Part shown: one piece after another, positions 31,692 through 39,636 of the stretch | Layout of the letters: each line of letters opens with the position of its first letter | Numbering within the stretch: the stretch's first letter is position 1 | NCBI GenBank assembly: GCA_963834965.1 | Contig: CAWIEI010000023.1 | Location: forward strand, 1-64,000 | Length of the DNA stretch: 64,000 nt | From: Fodinibacter sp963834965 | GTDB lineage: Bacteria > Actinomycetota > Actinomycetes > Actinomycetales > Dermatophilaceae | Direction: 5' to 3' | Translations under genes and position numbers: made by a program | The notes under the pieces: model-generated | What the model was told of the DNA's origin: nothing | The model's input: only the letters and a program-made list of their open reading frames with translations | The model's database searches: none

Positions 31692-33275
31692 GTGCACTCC
31701 CCGCTCCGGTATGCCGCGCGCCCCGCGGCCGCCGTCGGTGCGGGACTCTGCCTCTGGCTGGCGTTCCCCGAGGCGAACCTCTGGTGGCTGGCTCCCGTCG
31801 GCGTGGCACTGCTCGGCGCGGCGACCCTGACCGCCGGCGCCCGCCGCGGGGCCGTACTGGGCCTGCTCGCCGGGCTGGCCTTCTTCGTGCCGGTCCTGTC
31901 CTGGTCTGGCGTGTACGTCGGGGCGCTCCCGTGGTTCGCCCTGGCCGTGCTCGAGGCGCTCTACATCGCCGCCATGTCGGCGGTGGTGGGCTACACCGGG
32001 CAACGGCTCGTCGCCGCTGGGCACCGTGGCCTCGCCTACCTCGTCGTCCCGCCGGCCTGGGCGGTGCAGGAGTGGGCCCGATCCACCACTCCTTATGGCG
32101 GGTTCCCCTGGGCGCGACTGGCGTTCAGCCAGGCCGACAGCCCGCTCGCTCATGTGGCTCGGTGGCTCGGTGCCCCAGGAGTGACGATGGCCGTTGCCAC
32201 CGTGGGCACCCTGCTGCTCGCCGCCGCCTCCTCGGCGGCACGCCGGTCCTGGCTCCCGGCGGCGGGCCTGGCCGTCGCCGCGCTAGCGCTGGCCGCCATC
32301 GCACCGCGGGCCATCTCGTTGCCGACCGACGGCCGCCCGGTGGAGGTCGGGTTCGTGCAGGGCAACGTGCCGCAGGCCGGCCTCGAGTTCAACGCGCAGC
32401 GTCGTGCCGTGCTCGACAACCACGTCAGCGGCACCGAGCAGCTCGCCCGCAAGGCCCCGGACGACCTCACCCTCGTCGTGTGGCCGGAGAACTCCTCGGA
32501 CATCGACCCGTTCCGCAACCCGGACGCCGCAGCCCAGATCGACAACGCCCGCGCCGCGGTCGGGGTACCGCTGCTCATCGGCGCGGTACTCACCGAGCCG
32601 CCCGGCTACGGCTCGAACGTGTCGCTCTTCTACCTGCCCGGGGTCGCCGAGCCCCAGCGCTACGTCAAGCTGCACCCGGTTCCCTTCGCCGAGTACATCC
32701 CGGCCCGCGCCTTCTTCCGCCACTTCAGCCCGATGGTCGACCTCGCGGGCAACTTCGTGGCCGGCCGCGAGATCGGTGTCTTCACGGTCCCGGCCGCCGG
32801 GGGCGACTACGTCGCACTGCCGACGATCTGCTTCGAGGTCGCCTATGACGGCCTGATGCGCGACAGCGTCCGGGCCGCCGGCAACGAGCCGAGCCTTCTC
32901 GTGGTGCAGACCAACAACGCCACCTTCGGCTACACCGACGAGTCCGAGCAGCAGTTCGCGATCTCGCGGATCCGGGCGATCGAACACGGCCGGTCGGTGG
33001 TGCACGTCTCAACCGTCGGGGTGTCCGGGTTCGTGGCGCCCGACGGGTCGGTCACCGAGAAGACCGCACTGTTCACGGCCGACCAGCGGGTGGCCGCGCC
33101 CGTGGTGCGCACCGAGCGAACCCCGGCCGACCGGCTCGGCGCCGCACCGCAGTGGGCGGCGGCGGCCGGTCTGCTCCTGCTCGTGCTCGGGAGCACCCGG
33201 GCGGCCCGGAGCGTTAGGGTTTTCGAACCGCGATCCCTGCCCGACCGAGCACCCGAGGACGAAACCGTTGACTGA
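31692..33275 (+). CDS. lnt: Apolipoprotein N-acyltransferase
   Basis: A 527-residue integral membrane enzyme that adds the third acyl chain to the N-terminal cysteine of lipoproteins. N-terminal membrane helices (to about residue 200) precede a nitrilase domain with the triad E266 (VVWPENSSD), K326 (YVKLHPVPFAEYIP) and C380 (LPTICFEVAYDG). A last helix follows (AAGLLLLVLGSTRA). I prefer GTG 31692, 6 bases after TACCGT; an in-frame GTG at 31674 overlapping the kal stop is the alternative. It overlaps the following glycosyltransferase by 8 bases. Confidence 0.9.
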   Translation: MHSPLRYAARPAAAVGAGLCLWLAFPEANLWWLAPVGVALLGAATLTAGARRGAVLGLLAGLAFFVPVLSWSGVYVGALPWFALAVLEALYIAAMSAVVGYTGQRLVAAGHRGLAYLVVPPAWAVQEWARSTTPYGGFPWARLAFSQADSPLAHVARWLGAPGVTMAVATVGTLLLAAASSAARRSWLPAAGLAVAALALAAIAPRAISLPTDGRPVEVGFVQGNVPQAGLEFNAQRRAVLDNHVSGTEQLARKAPDDLTLVVWPENSSDIDPFRNPDAAAQIDNARAAVGVPLLIGAVLTEPPGYGSNVSLFYLPGVAEPQRYVKLHPVPFAEYIPARAFFRHFSPMVDLAGNFVAGREIGVFTVPAAGGDYVALPTICFEVAYDGLMRDSVRAAGNEPSLLVVQTNNATFGYTDESEQQFAISRIRAIEHGRSVVHVSTVGVSGFVAPDGSVTEKTALFTADQRVAAPVVRTERTPADRLGAAPQWAAAAGLLLLVLGSTRAARSVRVFEPRSLPDRAPEDETVD

Positions 33276-34053
33276 GACCGCCCGACCGCCGCTGCAGCGC
33301 GTCGCCGTCCTCATCCCGACGTACAACGAGCGGGAGACCCTGCCCGTGACCTTGCGCCGCCTGCGCGAGGTCGTCCCGCAGGTCGACGTCGTCGTGCTCG
33401 ACGACAACTCGCCGGACGGCACCGGCGCGGTGGCCGACGCCCTGGCAGCGGCCGACCCCCAGGTGAGCGTGCTGCACCGGGCCGGCAAGGAGGGTCTCGG
33501 GGCCGCCTACCTCGCCGGCTTCCGATGCGCGCTGGACGCCGGCTACGACGCCGTCGTCGAGATGGACGCCGACGGCTCGCACCGCCCCGAGCACTTGCCG
33601 TCGATGCTCGCCGCGGCCGAGCACGCGGATGCCGTCATCGGCTCACGCTGGGTGCCCGGCGGCTCGGTGGTCAACTGGCCGGTGCACCGCAAGGCGCTCT
33701 CGGTCGGGGGCAACCTCTACATCAAGGTTCTGCTCGGGATGCCGGTCCACGACGCAACCGCCGGCTACCGCGTCTACCGAAGCGACGCCCTGCGGACAAT
33801 GGGCCTGGACGGCGTGGCATCGCAGGGCTACTGCTTCCAGACCGACCTGACCTGGCGTGCCGTGAAGGCCGGCCTGACCGTCGTCGAGGTGCCGATCACG
33901 TTCGTCGAGCGCGAGGTGGGCGACTCCAAGATGAGCCGCGACATCATGACCGAGTCGCTGCGCCTGATCACCGGCTGGGGCCTGCGGCACCGGGCCCGGC
34001 AGGTGCGTGAGCTGGTCGGCGTCCCGCGCGAGCCGAGGTGGCACACGCTGTGA
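33268..34053 (+). CDS. ppm1: Polyprenol-phosphate mannose synthase (family 2 glycosyltransferase)
   Basis: A 261-residue soluble GT2 enzyme: VAVLIPTYNERETLPVTL, VVLDDNSPDGTG, the metal motif MDADGSH and SRWVPGG, then DATAGYRVYRSDAL and FVEREVGDSKMSRDI, the dolichol-phosphate-mannose synthase pattern. It makes polyprenyl-phosphate-mannose for lipoglycans and protein mannosylation. The start is an unusual TTG inside the end of lnt, with GAGGA upstream. In mycobacteria the two activities are fused in one Ppm1 protein; here they are separate overlapping genes. Confidence 0.88.
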   Translation: MTETARPPLQRVAVLIPTYNERETLPVTLRRLREVVPQVDVVVLDDNSPDGTGAVADALAAADPQVSVLHRAGKEGLGAAYLAGFRCALDAGYDAVVEMDADGSHRPEHLPSMLAAAEHADAVIGSRWVPGGSVVNWPVHRKALSVGGNLYIKVLLGMPVHDATAGYRVYRSDALRTMGLDGVASQGYCFQTDLTWRAVKAGLTVVEVPITFVEREVGDSKMSRDIMTESLRLITGWGLRHRARQVRELVGVPREPRWHTL

Positions 34054-34616
34054 GCGGCGCCGGCGCCACCCCGTACGCCTCCCGCCGGCGGCGTCCGCGG
34101 GTGCTGCGCTGGGTGTTCCTCGCCCTGCTCATCGTGCCGGTGGTCGAGATCGCGGCCATCATCGCGGTCGGCCGGGTGATCGGCGGGTGGCAGACCCTGC
34201 TCCTGCTCGTGCTCGAGTCCCTGCTCGGGGCCTGGATCGTCAAGCGTGAGGGCGGGAAGACCTGGGTCGCGCTCCAGGACGCCCTGCGCAGCGGCCGGAT
34301 GCCGAGCCGTCAGCTCTCGGACGCCGCCCTGGTGCTGATCGGCGGAACCCTGCTGCTCACCCCCGGGTTCGTCACCGACATCGCCGGGTTCTTCTTCATC
34401 CTGCCGCTGACCCGCCCGATCACCCGGAGGTGGCTCGAGACCGTGGTCGCCCGCCGGCTGCTCGGGCCGATGGGGGAGTGGCCGGCCTCCGGGCCGGCGC
34501 CGGGGGCCACGCGCGGACCCGGCGGTCCGGCATCCGGACCACGCGGCAGTGGCGGCCCGGACGTCGTCCCGGGCGAGGTCGTCGAGGGCACCATCGTCGA
34601 CCCGGACCGCCCCTGA
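34050..34616 (+). CDS. fxsA: FxsA-family membrane protein
   Basis: A 188-residue membrane protein of the FxsA family: three or four helices (RWVFLALLIVPVVEIAAIIAVGRVIG, WQTLLLLVLESLLGAWIVKREG, ALVLIGGTLLLTPGFVTDIAGFFFILP) and a Gly/Pro-rich cytosolic tail of about 60 residues. The LLTPGFVTDIAG segment is diagnostic. In E. coli the protein relieves phage T7 exclusion; the normal role is unknown. The GTG overlaps the ppm1 stop (GTGA), so lnt-ppm1-fxsA is one operon, closed by the hairpin at 34645. Confidence 0.85.
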   Translation: MSGAGATPYASRRRRPRVLRWVFLALLIVPVVEIAAIIAVGRVIGGWQTLLLLVLESLLGAWIVKREGGKTWVALQDALRSGRMPSRQLSDAALVLIGGTLLLTPGFVTDIAGFFFILPLTRPITRRWLETVVARRLLGPMGEWPASGPAPGATRGPGGPASGPRGSGGPDVVPGEVVEGTIVDPDRP

Positions 34617-34644
34617 CCTGCCACCGTCGCCCACCCGGCCCGGA

Positions 34645-34690
34645 CCTGCCGGATGCCGGGCACCCTGGTGGGTACCCGGCATCCGGCAGG
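34645..34690. terminator. Bidirectional hairpin terminator between fxsA and rbpA
   Basis: Two 21-base arms (34645-34665 and 34670-34690) pair with one mismatch around a 4-base loop. The element lies in the 79-base gap between convergent genes and can end transcription of both. Confidence 0.75.
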
Positions 34691-34695
34691 GTGGG

Positions 34696-35058
34696 TCAGG
34701 CGGACTTGCGCTTGCGGGGGCGCTCGCCGCGCGACTCGCGCAGCAGGGTGAGCCGCTCCTCGAGCAGCTCTTCCAGCTCGGGGATGGAGCGACGCTCGAG
34801 CAGCATGTCCCAGTGGGTGCGCACATGCTTGACGGGCTTGGCCTCCGGCTCAGGGCCCCCACCCTGGAGCTTGGCCTCTGCGCCGCAACGGCACTCCCAG
34901 GTGTGCGGGACGTCGGCCTCGACGGAGAAGGGAAGCTTGATGGTGTGCCCGTTGGGGCACAGGTAGGTCGTGATGTTGCGCTCGCTGGGGACGACGTTTG
35001 CGTCGGTCTCCATGCTCAGCGCGCCGAGTCGGCTGCCGCGCAGGCTGCGTTCTGCCAT
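34696..35058 (-). CDS. rbpA: RNA polymerase-binding protein RbpA
   Basis: A 120-residue actinobacterial transcription factor that binds the principal sigma factor and RNA polymerase and stabilises the open promoter complex. MAERSLRGSRLGALSMETD is the conserved N-terminal tail; the core barrel has the Cys positions of its zinc or beta-barrel region (YLCPNGHTIKLPF and WECRCGAEA); the C-terminal sigma-interacting helix is HVRTHWDMLLERRSIPELEELLEERL. GGGAGA precedes the ATG. A sigmaR/SigH-like promoter lies about 65 bases upstream. Confidence 0.95.
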   Translation of the reverse strand: MAERSLRGSRLGALSMETDANVVPSERNITTYLCPNGHTIKLPFSVEADVPHTWECRCGAEAKLQGGGPEPEAKPVKHVRTHWDMLLERRSIPELEELLEERLTLLRESRGERPRKRKSA

Positions 35059-35123
35059 GGGATTCTCCCGGAGTCTGTGGTGTCCCGGATCGGCAGGTCG
35101 CCCCGACCGGGTCTAGCGCGTCC

Positions 35124-35149
35124 AACGACCGGACCGGTGGCGTTGTTCC
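35124..35149 (-). promoter_or_regulatory. SigmaR/SigH-like promoter of rbpA (GGAAC-N18-GTT)
   Basis: On the minus strand GGAAC (35145-35149) is followed after exactly 18 bases by GTT (35124-35126). This matches the thiol-stress sigmaR/SigH consensus (GGAAT/C, 18-19 bases, GTT). The leader would be about 58 bases. Streptomyces rbpA belongs to the sigmaR regulon, which supports the call. Confidence 0.6.
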
Positions 35150-35178
35150 GTCGCCTCGCCGTCGTGTGAAGGGTTCGG

Positions 35179-35194
35179 TGTGAGAGCCCTCACA
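35179..35194 (-). terminator. Short hairpin after the Atg22-like transporter gene
   Basis: TGTGAG and CTCACA form a perfect 6-bp stem with a 4-base loop, about 48 bases past the transporter stop in its direction of transcription. Small and without a T-run, so weakly supported. Confidence 0.3.
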
Positions 35195-35241
35195 GGATGC
35201 CTACGGGCGAGACCGTCTTACAGTTCGGACACTGCTGGCGC

Positions 35242-36801
35242 TCAGACGACGCGGGGGACCTCGTTGCCGGCGTCGAGGATGCCCTGCCGCACGTCGACCC
35301 TGCGCAGGATGGCGTAGCCGAGCACGAAGAAGATGATCAGGGCCACGATCGCCGGGCGGTAGGAGTCGGTCAGCTGGTGCACCAGGCCGAAGAGGAACGC
35401 GCCGAACCACGACGTGCCGCGCTCCATGGCCTGGTAGAAGCCGAAGAACTCGGCCTCGCGGCTGTGCGGCACGAGCTGGCTGAACAGCGAGCGGCTCAGC
35501 GCCTGGCTGCCGCCGAGCACGATGCCGATGAGCACGCCGAGCACGACGAACGGCAGGAAGGCCCCCTCGGGCAGGAAGAACGCCGCGACCACGATCAGCG
35601 ACCACGCGACGAGCGAGCGCAGGATGGTCCGCCACGCTCCCCAGCGACCGGCGACCCAGCCGAAGAGCAGCGCGCCGCCGAACGCCACGAACTGCACGAG
35701 CAGGATGAGCGCGATGAGCTGGCTCTCGTCGAACTTCAGCTGCTCGGCGCCGTAGAGGCTGCTCGACGTGATGACGGTCTGGATGCCGTCGTTGAAGAAC
35801 AGGTAGGCGAGCAGGAACAGCATGGTGTTCGGGTAGTTCTTGAGGTCGCGGAAGGTGTGGCCGAGCTGGGCCACGCTGCCCCGCACGGCGCCGGCGCGAG
35901 GGGCGTCGATCTCGTTCGGCGTGTTGCCGCGCAGGTTCCACAGCCCCACCACGGGGATGATCGAGAACACGGCCCACCACAGGGCCGCCGAGAGCAGGCT
36001 GATCCGCACGGCCGTCTCGGTGTCGACGCCGACCAGGTCGGGCTTGGTGACGAGCACGAGGTTGATGGCGAGCAGCAGGCCACCGCCGAGGTAGCCCAGG
36101 GCCCAGCCGCGGCTGGAGACCTTGTCGCGGTCGTCGGGGCTCGCGATGCGGCACAGGATGGCGTCGTACACCACGAGGCTGGCGCCCAGGCTGATGGAGG
36201 CGATGATCATCATCGCGGCGCCGAACCGCCAGTTGCTGCCCACGAGGAAGAACAACCCGGCGGCGGCGGCGGAGCCCACCCAGGCGAACAGGCCAAGGAG
36301 CCGGGCCGGGCGCTGGGACCGGTCGGCGATCGCGCCGACCATGATCAGCAGCAGGGCCGACATGATCGTGGCCAGCGTGATGGTGTACGGGGCGATCGAC
36401 CCGGGGTCCAGGGGCGCGGTGAGCACCAGGACGACCGCGGCCAGGGCGAGCGGCACGATGAGGGCGGTGGGGCGCACCAGCACCCGGGTGTCACGCGCGT
36501 AGGCGACGACACCGAGCACGAGGAGGACGAGCAGCGCCACGACAGCGACGAACGCGGCCATGGAGACCCAGCGCGGCAGGTCCTGCGCGGCCGGCACGAC
36601 GTAGAGGTCGGTGCCGCACCTGGCGTCGGCGTCGATGCCGGGGCAGGCGGCCTGCTTGGCCACCGTGGTGAGGTAGGGCCCGAAGAGCACCGTGCCCACC
36701 GTGGTGACGAAGGCCGAGTTCGCCCAGTCGTACCAGTACCAGGGGCGGTGGTAGCGGCCGGTCTCGGCGTAGGCGTCGACCCGCTCGGACTGCGTCGTCA
36801 T
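35242..36801 (-). CDS. MFS transporter of the Atg22/UMF1 family
   Basis: A 519-residue membrane protein with about 12 helices. The start YHRPWYWYDWANSAFVTTVGTVLFGPYL is the signature of the vacuole-effluxer Atg22-like family, and SLYGAEQLKFDESQLIALILLVQFVAFGGALLFGWVAGRWG and GGSQALSRSLFSQLVPHSREAEFFGFY continue it. Eukaryotic Atg22 exports amino acids from the vacuole; bacterial substrates are unknown. The ATG at 36801 is chosen because the family motif begins 16 residues later. TACGGT about 32 bases before it may be the -10. Confidence 0.82.
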   Translation of the reverse strand: MTTQSERVDAYAETGRYHRPWYWYDWANSAFVTTVGTVLFGPYLTTVAKQAACPGIDADARCGTDLYVVPAAQDLPRWVSMAAFVAVVALLVLLVLGVVAYARDTRVLVRPTALIVPLALAAVVLVLTAPLDPGSIAPYTITLATIMSALLLIMVGAIADRSQRPARLLGLFAWVGSAAAAGLFFLVGSNWRFGAAMMIIASISLGASLVVYDAILCRIASPDDRDKVSSRGWALGYLGGGLLLAINLVLVTKPDLVGVDTETAVRISLLSAALWWAVFSIIPVVGLWNLRGNTPNEIDAPRAGAVRGSVAQLGHTFRDLKNYPNTMLFLLAYLFFNDGIQTVITSSSLYGAEQLKFDESQLIALILLVQFVAFGGALLFGWVAGRWGAWRTILRSLVAWSLIVVAAFFLPEGAFLPFVVLGVLIGIVLGGSQALSRSLFSQLVPHSREAEFFGFYQAMERGTSWFGAFLFGLVHQLTDSYRPAIVALIIFFVLGYAILRRVDVRQGILDAGNEVPRVV

Positions 36802-36878
36802 GCGCGAAGCGTTCCACACCCGGTGGGGTGCGCACCGTAGGTTGCGGTCGTCGGTCTCGCCCGTGTCCGCAGCCGGGG

Positions 36879-38252
36879 TCAGCCCGCGAACTCCCAGTGC
36901 CACGGCTCGGGCAGCGATCCGCCGGCGGCGGCCCACGACGGGTGGAACCAGCCGTACAGCGGGGCGTTCTGCCGCATCCACTGGTGGGCGGGCGACCCGA
37001 AGTCCTGCACGCCGCCGCACAGGTCGACCGCGTGGCCCAGCCCGTGCCGGCTGGTGCCGGGGGTGGCAGCGAAGCGGCCGCGCGTGCCCTTGATCGAGAT
37101 CTGGTCGGGCAGCGAGCGGTAGGAGTCGGTGACGCACAGCGCCACGCCGGTCTGGGCGGCGTACGCCTGGCTCATCGCGTTGAAGCTGGCGGCGGCGGAG
37201 GGGGCCAGCCTCTCACCCGGGGCCTGCCAGATCGGGCACAGCCCGCTCGGCGGGATCATGCCGTTGGGGTAGACGGTCGCGTCGTTGGTGCATGGCTTGC
37301 CGATCGCGGTGGTGTCGGCCGAGGCGGAGGTCAGGGCGTCGCGCAGCCGCTGCGACGCGGCCTTGGCCGCCGGGGTGCGGGCGCCGACGAGCAGGCTGGC
37401 GACCGGGCCGGCCTTCTCGACCTCGGCCACCTGCAGGCTGCGCAGCTTGGCCATCTTGGAGCGTTGGGTGAGCACGATCTTGTCCAGCGCGCCCTTGTCC
37501 CGCTGGATGACCCGGGTGGCCGCGGCGGCCGAGGCCTGGGCGGCGTCGGCCGCGGCGCTCAGCCGCACCTGCTCGGCGGTGAGCACCTTGATGTCGCGCA
37601 TGGCCAGGGTGCGTTGCTCGGTGAGGTAGGACAGGTCGCCGAGCGGGTCGCCGACCTGGTCGGGCTGCGAGCCCAGCGCGTCGAGCATGCCGGCGACGTC
37701 GGCGTCGCCGCCACCCCCGGAGTAGACGGAGAACACCCAGTCGCGCAGGATGCGGTGCGCCGTGGCCAGGCGGGCCTCGAGGACGGCCAGGTCGGTGTGC
37801 GACGAGGCGGCCTCGTCGGTGGCGGCCCGCTCGGTCTCGTGGGCGGCGACCAGCGACTCCAGCAGCGCGTTGGACTTGTCGGACAGCGCGTTCATCTCGC
37901 GGGTGGCCGTCGCGACCTGGGAGTTGCTGGCGAGCAGCGCGGCCGCGATGCGGTCGGCCTCGGCGATCTGGGCGGCGAGGAGCGGCCCGGACAGGGCCAC
38001 CTGCTGGTCGGGCTCGCCCTCGGCCGGTGAGGCCTTGGTGGGCGGCGGCAGCTGGGTGGGACTGGTGCTCGGGCTGGCCGTGGGGGAGGGGGTGGGGCTC
38101 GAGGTGGGTGTGGGGGTGGGGCTCGAGCTGCGCGTCACCGAGGTCGACGGGGCGGGTGCGGGTGCGGCAGCGGCAGTTCCTGCCGTTGCGGCAACTACCG
38201 CGGCGAGCACGGCCGACCCGGCCGTGACCCGCATCCAAGGCGCCCAGCGCAC
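36879..38252 (-). CDS. Secreted M15-family D,D-carboxypeptidase with coiled-coil region
   Basis: A 457-residue exported protein: signal peptide (RWAPWMRVTAGSAVLAAVVAATAGTAAAA), a Ser/Thr/Pro-rich linker, about 200 residues of predicted coiled coil (QIAEADRIAAALLASNSQVATA onward), then a VanY-like peptidase. Zinc ligands are H403 and D410 (SRHGLGHAVD) and H452 (PWHWEF). It trims peptidoglycan stem peptides. Coiled coils beside wall hydrolases resemble divisome-controlled enzymes, an inference. GTG 38252 is chosen because AGGAAG precedes it by 9 bases and gives a positively charged n-region; ATG 38234 is the alternative. Confidence 0.8.
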   Translation of the reverse strand: MRWAPWMRVTAGSAVLAAVVAATAGTAAAAPAPAPSTSVTRSSSPTPTPTSSPTPSPTASPSTSPTQLPPPTKASPAEGEPDQQVALSGPLLAAQIAEADRIAAALLASNSQVATATREMNALSDKSNALLESLVAAHETERAATDEAASSHTDLAVLEARLATAHRILRDWVFSVYSGGGGDADVAGMLDALGSQPDQVGDPLGDLSYLTEQRTLAMRDIKVLTAEQVRLSAAADAAQASAAAATRVIQRDKGALDKIVLTQRSKMAKLRSLQVAEVEKAGPVASLLVGARTPAAKAASQRLRDALTSASADTTAIGKPCTNDATVYPNGMIPPSGLCPIWQAPGERLAPSAAASFNAMSQAYAAQTGVALCVTDSYRSLPDQISIKGTRGRFAATPGTSRHGLGHAVDLCGGVQDFGSPAHQWMRQNAPLYGWFHPSWAAAGGSLPEPWHWEFAG

Positions 38253-38390
38253 GACTTCTGTCTTCCTGTGATGTCCGACGGCGCCGACGGCGCCTAGAAC
38301 GCGCCCCTGCCGCACGAACCATGCACCACGATAGGCCGCCCGCCGCCCCGGCGACACCCGGATGCCCAAAGACCACCCGTTCGGGCCATA

Positions 38391-38436
38391 CGTCGTCCAC
38401 AGGTGGTGGATCCCCGGGGCCGTCGTCCACAGGTGG
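38391..38436 (+). repeat. Two 16-base direct repeats with DnaA-box-like cores before ssb
   Basis: CGTCGTCCACAGGTGG occurs identically at 38391-38406 and 38421-38436, 30 bases apart or about three helical turns. Each contains TCGTCCACA, which fits the degenerate actinobacterial DnaA-box consensus. The pair lies between the divergent M15 gene and the ssb paralogue, starting 129 bases before the ssb start. Confidence 0.55.
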
Positions 38437-38519
38437 AACGAGCCGGTGGTGTGCCGCAGTGGGCCGGGGCAGGGTGGCTCGGGTGGGGCAGTCGGCCCCC
38501 TGACCGAGGGAGGGTGGTC

Positions 38520-38864
38520 ATGGATTATGTCAACTCGGTGCACCTGGTCGGCCGGGTCACCGCGACGGGGGAGCCGCGCGAGCTGCCGAGTGGCGACACC
38601 GTGCTGACCCTGCGGGTGGTGGTCCCTCGGGCGCAGCGCCGCGACGCGGCCCGCCCCGGCGTCGACACCATCGACGTGGCGTGCTGGACCGCGGCGGCGC
38701 GACGGTCGGCGTCGCGCTGCGAGGTCGACGACCACGTCGAGGTCGAGGGCGCCCTGCGCCGCAGGTTCTTCCGCGCCGGAGGTGCGGTGGCCAGCCGCTA
38801 CGAGGTGGAGGCCCGCCGGCTCACCCGGCGCCGTCGTGACCCAGGTACTGCGGCGGGTGGCTGA
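38520..38864 (+). CDS. ssb: Single-stranded DNA-binding protein paralogue lacking the acidic tail
   Basis: A 114-residue OB-fold SSB: VNSVHLVGRVTATGEPRELPSGDTVLTLRVVV begins the fold, DTIDVACWTAAARRSASRCEVDDHVEVEGALRRRFF continues it. The protein ends RRRDPGTAAGG: it has neither the glycine-rich linker nor the acidic DDDIPF-type tail that recruits repair proteins, so it is probably not the main replicative SSB. Short SSBs of this kind occur in competence and recombination. GAGGGAGG precedes the ATG. Twin repeats lie upstream. Confidence 0.82.
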   Translation: MDYVNSVHLVGRVTATGEPRELPSGDTVLTLRVVVPRAQRRDAARPGVDTIDVACWTAAARRSASRCEVDDHVEVEGALRRRFFRAGGAVASRYEVEARRLTRRRRDPGTAAGG

Positions 38865-38877
38865 CCTGGCCCGATCC

Positions 38878-38896
38878 CGCCGGAGGGTGGCCGGCG
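38878..38896. terminator. Hairpin between convergent ssb and DUF305 genes
   Basis: CGCCGG and CCGGCG pair perfectly around a 7-base loop in the 55-base gap between two convergent genes. A plausible shared terminator, though the stem is only 6 bp. Confidence 0.4.
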
Positions 38897-38919
38897 AGTG
38901 GGGTCGTTGGCTCGGCGAG

Positions 38920-39636
38920 TCAGGACCGGGCGGCCAGCAGCTGCTTCAGGAGCGCGATCTCGGAGCTCTGCGCGGCCGCGATCGCACCGGCCAGCGTGCG
39001 CACCTCGGGGGTGCGCGCCTGCGCGACCGCCGCCTGCGCCATGGCCACCCCGCCGGTGTGGTGGGCGATCATCAGGCGCAGGAAGATCCGCTCGGCCTCG
39101 ACACCGGTGGCCGTCTTGAGCTCGGCCAGCTGGGCGGGCGTCGCCATCCCCGGCATCGAGCCGTCCGGCCGGGTGTGGGCTGCGGCGTGCTCGCCACCGG
39201 CCCAGGCCATCGGCGGCCGGGAGCCGGTCTGGTCCAGGCCCCACTGCACCAGCCACCCGTACATCTGTCCGGCCTGCTGCTGCTGACTGGTGATGATGTC
39301 GAAGGCGACGGTGCGCACCTCCTCGTCCTGGGTGCGGTCGCGCACCAGGAACGCCATCTCGACAGCCTGGGCGTGGTGGGTCTGCATGTCGCGCGCGAAG
39401 CCGGAGTCGGCGCCGAAGTCGGTGGGCGGCGCGTTGCGGGCGTGCACGACCCACAGCGTCCCGAGCACCCCGACGAGCGCGGCGGCCAGGGCGACCAGCA
39501 GCAGCGGGCCACGGCCCGGGCGCTGTTGCGGGCCGGCTCCGTGGTCGTGGTCACCGCCGTCGGGGCGGCCGGCGGCTGGCTCGTCGCGGCGGTCCGCGGC
39601 GTACTCGTCGGCGTCGTCCACCGGGGTGGCGGTCAT
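38920..39636 (-). CDS. DUF305-domain membrane-anchored protein
   Basis: A 238-residue protein with a polar N-terminus, one membrane helix (PLLLVALAAALVGVLGTLWVVHA, about 45-67) and an extracellular helical DUF305 domain. The domain has paired His/Met-rich helices: FARDMQTHHAQAVEMAFLVRD and FLRLMIAHHTGGVAMAQAAV. These HH and M patterns suggest metal (perhaps copper) binding, which is inference. It follows the DUF3105 gene with an ATGA overlap, a pairing common in actinobacteria. Confidence 0.85.
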   Translation of the reverse strand: MTATPVDDADEYAADRRDEPAAGRPDGGDHDHGAGPQQRPGRGPLLLVALAAALVGVLGTLWVVHARNAPPTDFGADSGFARDMQTHHAQAVEMAFLVRDRTQDEEVRTVAFDIITSQQQQAGQMYGWLVQWGLDQTGSRPPMAWAGGEHAAAHTRPDGSMPGMATPAQLAELKTATGVEAERIFLRLMIAHHTGGVAMAQAAVAQARTPEVRTLAGAIAAAQSSEIALLKQLLAARS

